A DNA stretch of 64,000 nucleotides from Lineus longissimus (Eukaryota > Nemertea > Pilidiophora > Heteronemertea > Lineidae): positions 7,750,501 to 7,814,500 of the forward strand of contig NC_088311.1 in NCBI RefSeq assembly GCF_910592395.1, in the 5' to 3' direction. Under the pieces are notes generated by a model, which was not told where the DNA came from, did no database searches, and worked only from the letters and a program-made list of their open reading frames with translations. Positions 59,247 through 64,000 of the stretch are shown here, piece by piece. The position numbers and the translations under genes are program-made. How positions within the stretch are numbered: position 1 is the stretch's first letter; every line of letters starts with the position of its first letter.

Positions 59247-61112
59247 ACTCGACCGTCTTATCATCAGAATTACCCACAATTTAAATGCCAATACCTTACG
59301 ACAGTCGTGCATTTACATACGGAATATGTTAGCTGCCTTTGGACCAACCACCTCCGGGTACCCCATCCAGATTCCTCCACAGCTTAAGTTAGCATTGATG
59401 AGAACCAATTTGCATCTGATAAAGTGCCCTCAAAGAAAGCTCCCAGCCGCCATCAGAGGCTGCCATGGATAAACGGCCGACCATATTTTATTCATCACCA
59501 CGTAGTGCATGGGGCAATGTAAACAGTGAGAAATAATGATGTAAGTGATGGTTTTTATTTCCCAGAAGGGACGTCAAAGAAACCTGGTGGATGGGGAGGG
59601 ATTTGTAATAATGATGACATTGGGCAACAGGTTCTCAAGGGACATTGACTGAGGATGACCGACTGAATTCGTGATGGATCTGGATTGGCTCGGAATGCAG
59701 GGGATCACAGGCAGACGTCAGGCATTTTTGTCTGGTCTTTAGGAAAACTGTTTTCTCTATGTTTCTGTGTTGCCTCATAAGCAAGTGTTCTATTCTTGTG
59801 GAAATAAGCACCTTGGCACTCTCATGAAACCATGACAAAGTATTGACCACCTATTAGAAAGCAATAAGGACAATATCAACCAATTTCATCAACTTTATTT
59901 TTAGTTAGGCTAAAAGGAGCAAACGGCCAATGAGATCATCTGCTGCAACAAATATTCACAACAAAAGTTAAGAAGCAAGTACATCACCCACCAAGATCAG
60001 AGTATTGAATAGAGAATCAAACAGAAATTGATACAACTCTACTTTGGATTTTAAAATTCTCTGCACGCAACCAAGAACCTCCACATTCCGTGCAATCCCG
60101 TACTTCTTGCTGGAGACATTATAAAATGCTAAAACTACCCAAATTGTGGAATCCAATCTAATCAACTTTGCGGCAGTGTAATTAACTTTGCGGGAGTGTT
60201 TTTAATGTCATAGCATTCTAAAGATGTAGTGAGATGATTTGATTCAGCAACAGATAAGTGACGAGCTTGCAAACAGGAGATTTTTGGTATAGCAGGCTGC
60301 AATAACCTGTAATGAGCAATAAGAACATCTCATGTCTGTGGATAAGCAAGATAATTGCTTCGAGTTTGACATCTGTTGCAGGTTGCAGCGATAACCAATC
60401 CATGTTGCAAGAACCTGCAATGACCAGTACAAACAAGTAACTTCTCTCCCATGCAACAAATAATGCAGATCACTGCAACAAAAATCTCTAAGAATCGACA
60501 GTGGAACAAAGGCGCATTTTCCTCCCTTTCTTTCGTCAACAATGGCGAATTGGCAATACCTGTTCAATCAAAGTCCATTGAAACTAATAGACGTACCAAA
60601 ATGATGAAACTGAGAACTCCAGATTCCAATATTTTTGACACTGACAATAATCTCTTCGGAACCAAAACCAATTCTGTTCCAGCCAGTAGATCCACTTATG
60701 ATCTTATCGCCCAACCCTTCTCCAATGTCGTGCAGCATGTCACTCGGAGACTTCGAAAATGGCCACAGTTTCATCCATTAATCAGTGGCAAGTTAGTCCA
60801 ATATGAAACCTTTTACGGTAAATTGGCGCATTTATCGTGGATGCAGATGAAGGATGTAGTGTTGATGAGATAAATGATGAAATGTGCAGATTGCCTGTGG
60901 CCACTAGTTGCCTTATTAACCCTCAGAATACCTAATCAACCAAGCCCTGTGTGATGTATTAGAGGGACGGATCAATCTGACAGATGGTAGAATATTTCAT
61001 GACATTTCATTGGGGTGGTGTCGTCTGACTGTACAAGTCCAGGCTCAACAATTAGTTGTCATGATGTGAAGAGTGATGTCAACAACTAACTGAGCCCCAC
61101 CTTAAAAAGCAG
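59247..61112. other. No gene called; partial module Y at 60360-60425
   Basis: 60451-60873 is a 140-codon plus frame, the longest outside the tandem array, but its length is what chance predicts for the window. Its first part lies in repeat sequence, and it has no motif or splice support. Confidence 0.5.
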
Positions 61113-61332
61113 TTAAAGGATACCTATAGGCAGTAGTCCAGTAGGCAAGATTAAGTTATATGAAGTCACCAATAGGGCACTCTCCCATCACACAATATAC
61201 ATCTATCTATTCACGCTTGTAATTAGACATAATGTAGTGCTGAATCGAACACGACCCAGTCACCTTACTGTGCATATTACCTAAAGATGTCCTACTTGAC
61301 CCCCTTGCTTCTATCTACAGTCCCCCCTGTAA
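61113..61332 (+). mobile_element. TTAA-flanked MITE, third near-complete copy
   Basis: Starts TTAAAGGATACCTATAGGCA and ends near CTATCTACAGTCCCCCCTGTAA. The interior aligns with the 47.4 kb copy (GTCACCAATAGGGCACTCTC, ATCGAACACGACCCA). Right TTAA mutated to GTAA; 220 bp; more diverged than the 47.4 kb copy. Confidence 0.8.
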
Positions 61333-62566
61333 GCATATGCCTTTTATCAGCAATATTTTCTAGTAGTTGCTCCCTTGAAAGTTCAATCTGCATGTAAATC
61401 TATTGACTGGATAAAGAAATTTCACTGCAAAATGATGACAGTTTCACCATCGTCCACGTCTGAGTGAGACAAGTAGAAGGTCTTGAAAAAATGCAGAACT
61501 TACCAGAAAGGAAGAAAAAACTGTAGAAAAACTATGATCATGAAGACGTTATATGCATACACAACTGATAGAGCTACTCCAAATTGATAATAATTTCAAT
61601 ACAGGTCCACAACAATTCTTTCAAAATGTAGAACATATAAAGACTACATTTGCCGCTCATTATTTTCCATTACAAACTAATGAGAAAACACCTCGTTAAC
61701 AATCATTAATAATTGGAATGCAATAATCAAATCTAAACTAATCTAGAGCAACATTAACTCACCGATATCGTAATTTGTTGAATTAATTCTAACAACCGTT
61801 GGATAAGTGGTTGTCTATTTCATTTGTTCCGGCCTATTGTGCTGTAATTTTATCAGTTATGAAGCGCCACGGAGCTTGCCAAATCAATATTGTTTTGCCC
61901 AATTATCTAATTACTTCATGCACTGGCCTATTATGAGAACAAGCTCAATCAGCAGACGATATGTTTTGAGAAATCCATTGGACTAGGCCTGCCTGCTTGG
62001 GGAGTTGGCAACAGCAGCAATTCGATAGTGGTTTTTAAATGGGGGGAGTCGGGCATCATTCACACACATTAGAAACACGTTTTCATCACTCACAATGACA
62101 GGAGAGGGAGCTTACTTGAGCCCTGAACACCAGGCAACACGAGTCACAAAACCCTTGCCCCTCAGTCACACTGCAAAAAATAGTAGCGTTGCAGCATTTT
62201 AACTTGAGAATTCCACTATTGGTGCTGACTCAGTTTCATGTCTCTAAACTTAGAGACTGTCGCCACCAGATAAGGACATTCAATGACAGATAAAACACAC
62301 GTGAATCATAGTAAACTGGTTGAAAAATCAAGACTAATAGCGTAAACTGGGAACCTAGTTAGTTAGATTGGTTAACAATTCACAAACAAGCTAAGGTAAT
62401 TAGACTTTCTCAACTTTAAAAGAACACTAATTAATTGAATCGCATGTACACAGTGCCTAAGGCATGTTCCGGAATCGTCCAGAAAAACCTGACATGAGCC
62501 AACAAAACCTTGTCGATTTTTTCCCTAATCATGACGAACATTTTGGTTTCTTGTTTGATTTTTCAG
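61333..62566. other. No feature recognised
   Basis: AT-rich DNA with few open frames; nothing recognised. Confidence 0.5.
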
Positions 62567-62651
62567 AATCAAATTGCGTGATTTGCTGGAGCGATATTTG
62601 GGCAGTGAGTCAGACAATATGTTGAACGAGCCTGATCTTTGTCAAAATTAG
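62567..62651 (+). other. Weak candidate terminal exon
   Basis: The acceptor TTGTTTGATTTTTCAG (ending 62566) precedes a 27-codon frame that ends at TAG (62649-62651). It includes IKLRDLLERYLGSES, a plausible helix. An alternative donor GGCA|GTGAGT lies inside at about 62604. The frame's last 12 codons fall within the 795-bp duplication, but the acceptor and first codons do not, so only this copy could be spliced. No homology recognised. Confidence 0.22.
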
Positions 62652-64000
62652 CATTCGATTGCTCGTTGATGTCTGTTTATTTGAACTCATTGGCAATCAA
62701 ATTCCAATACTCTACAAATCCTTCAATGAGAAAGGTCAATACTAGATGGACTACTGAGTCACAGTTTGAAACAACTGAAGCATGCTCATTTCCCATCGCA
62801 ACTGCTGGAATTTGTTTTGATGACAGGAAACTGGTTAACTCTTCTTATTCCGTAACAAGCTAAGTGCCATTTAAATGTTTCATCTCTTTTGGTAGACTTG
62901 GCACTTTAAACTTACCACACAGCAGAGAAATACCAATTCTGCTAATTATACAGCAGCTTCGAAAAATATATCCTTTTTCATTATTTCATTTTCACAGATA
63001 TGTAAATTAGCATTGTTGTTGCCGAACCAATGGTCACAAAAAAAGGTGGAGTCATTCAAAGGGCCAAAGTGACCTGAGCAAGATTTTACTTGATAAACTG
63101 CTGATGAGTAAATCTCCACGCCTCCTTAACAGAAGGACAAGAGACCTCTACACTTACATCATTGAACCAAAATGGAGATTGAATCAGTGGCAGAAGCAAC
63201 TTGCTGACGACGCGTGATGTGCTTCCATCTATCGTGATGTCTCACAAATGAATCATATCTGATTGACGATTACTTGAAACAAGATTTGCTGGAATACCTT
63301 TGGCACGTTGCTAGTTAAGGCACCATAAACATAGAACGATGAAATAGACTTTTTGCCCCAAAATGATGATTCCATGCATAGGTCTAGCCATGATGGCCAT
63401 TAAAAGAAGCAATATGTTGAACGAGCCTGATCTTTGTCAAAATTAGCATTCGATTGCTCGTTGATGTCTGTTTATTTGAACTCATTGGCAATCAAATTCC
63501 AATACTCTACAAATCCTTCAATGAGAAAGGTCAATACTAGATGGACTACTGAGTCACAGTTTGAAACAACTGAAGCATGCTCATTTCCCATCGCAACTGC
63601 TGGAATTTGTTTTGATGACAGGAAACTGGTTAACTCTTCTTATTCCGTAACAAGCTAAGTGCCATTTAAATGTTTCATCTCTTTTGGTAGACTTGGCACT
63701 TTAAACTTACCACACAGCAGAGAAATACCAATTCTGCTAATTATACAGCAGCTTCGAAAAATATATCCTTTTTCATTATTTCATTTTCACAGATATGTAA
63801 ATTAGCATTGTTGTTGCCGAACCAATGGTCACAAAAAAAGGTGGAGTCATTCAAAGGGCCAAAGTGACCTGAGCAAGATTTTACTTGATAAACTGCTGAT
63901 GAGTAAATCTCCACGCCTCCTTAACAGAAGGACAAGAGACCTCTACACTTACATCATTGAACCAAAATGGAGATTGAATCAGTGGCAGAAGCAACTTGCT
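62615..64000. repeat. Identical tandem duplication, 795-bp period
   Basis: CAATATGTTGAACGAGCCTG at 62615 recurs at 63410. The 591 bases from 63410 to the window end appear identical to 62615-63205. The first copy (62615-63409) is complete; the second runs off the edge. Perfect identity over this length in noncoding DNA indicates very recent duplication, or unmerged allelic sequence in the assembly. No inverted ends or coding frame beyond a 74-codon stretch present in both copies. Confidence 0.95.

Noticed and set aside
60451-60873. 140-codon plus-strand open frame
   Set aside because: About the length expected by chance in this window. The 5' part lies in repeat sequence, and there is no domain, ATG context or splice support.

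Overview
The window looks like about 64 kb of AT-rich nuclear DNA from an animal, most likely a marine invertebrate. No protein-coding gene can be named in it. Evidence for a metazoan is threefold. The longest open frames (146 and 140 codons) are no longer than chance predicts for this length and composition, and the longest lies in a tandem repeat. There are several tRNA-headed SINEs and TTAA-flanked inverted-repeat elements. There are also isolated candidate exons with textbook GT-AG splice signals and polypyrimidine tracts. Repeat styles common in molluscs and other spiralians suggest that group, but this is not proven: SINE tails resembling AAAGCGCTTT...AGCGCTATATAAGAACTT, a composite array ending in a GGTGAG hairpin, and an excess of the palindrome TACATGTA. 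The window is best read as intergenic or long-intron DNA.

Layout. 1-10 kb: mostly featureless, with a tRNA-derived SINE at 8.4 kb and a strong candidate microexon on the minus strand at 7.04 kb. 10-14.3 kb: a cluster of old local tandem duplications, plus one identical 126-bp duplication at 13 kb. 16.5-17.1 kb: a 45-bp minisatellite whose unit resembles the pol III A-box head of the SINE directly after it. 18.5-28.4 kb: short degenerate minisatellites, a 343-bp TTAA-flanked MITE (22.2 kb), a minus-strand SINE (26.6 kb) and a 54-nt candidate exon (24.5 kb). 29-41 kb: more diverged local duplications, an inverted-repeat element at 36.4 kb, and full and partial copies of a second TTAA MITE family.

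42.3-44.2 kb is the most structured region. An 81-bp repeat is arranged in blocks of 4, 3 and 2 units, each block closed by a 52-bp spacer. Two 300-bp modules and a terminal hairpin follow. Two candidate minus-strand exons separated by an 88-bp intron abut it. 47-57 kb: another TTAA MITE copy, two tRNA-like SINEs, a pyrimidine-rich minisatellite, and at 54.15 kb a minus-strand joined 3'/5' splice-site motif resembling a recursive splice site. 58-64 kb: a pogo/Tigger-like terminal repeat, a 5'-truncated SINE with a 12-bp target duplication, a fourth copy of the TTAA family, and at the right edge an apparently identical 795-bp tandem duplication running off the window.

No rRNA, canonical tRNA gene, CRISPR array, operon or prokaryotic signal was found. 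All exon calls rest on splice motifs and open frame only and are tentative. Several strong ones lie on the minus strand (7.0, 29.5, 42.4, 51.6 kb and the 54.15 kb recursive-like site), which would fit a long minus-strand transcription unit, but nothing in the sequence proves they belong together.
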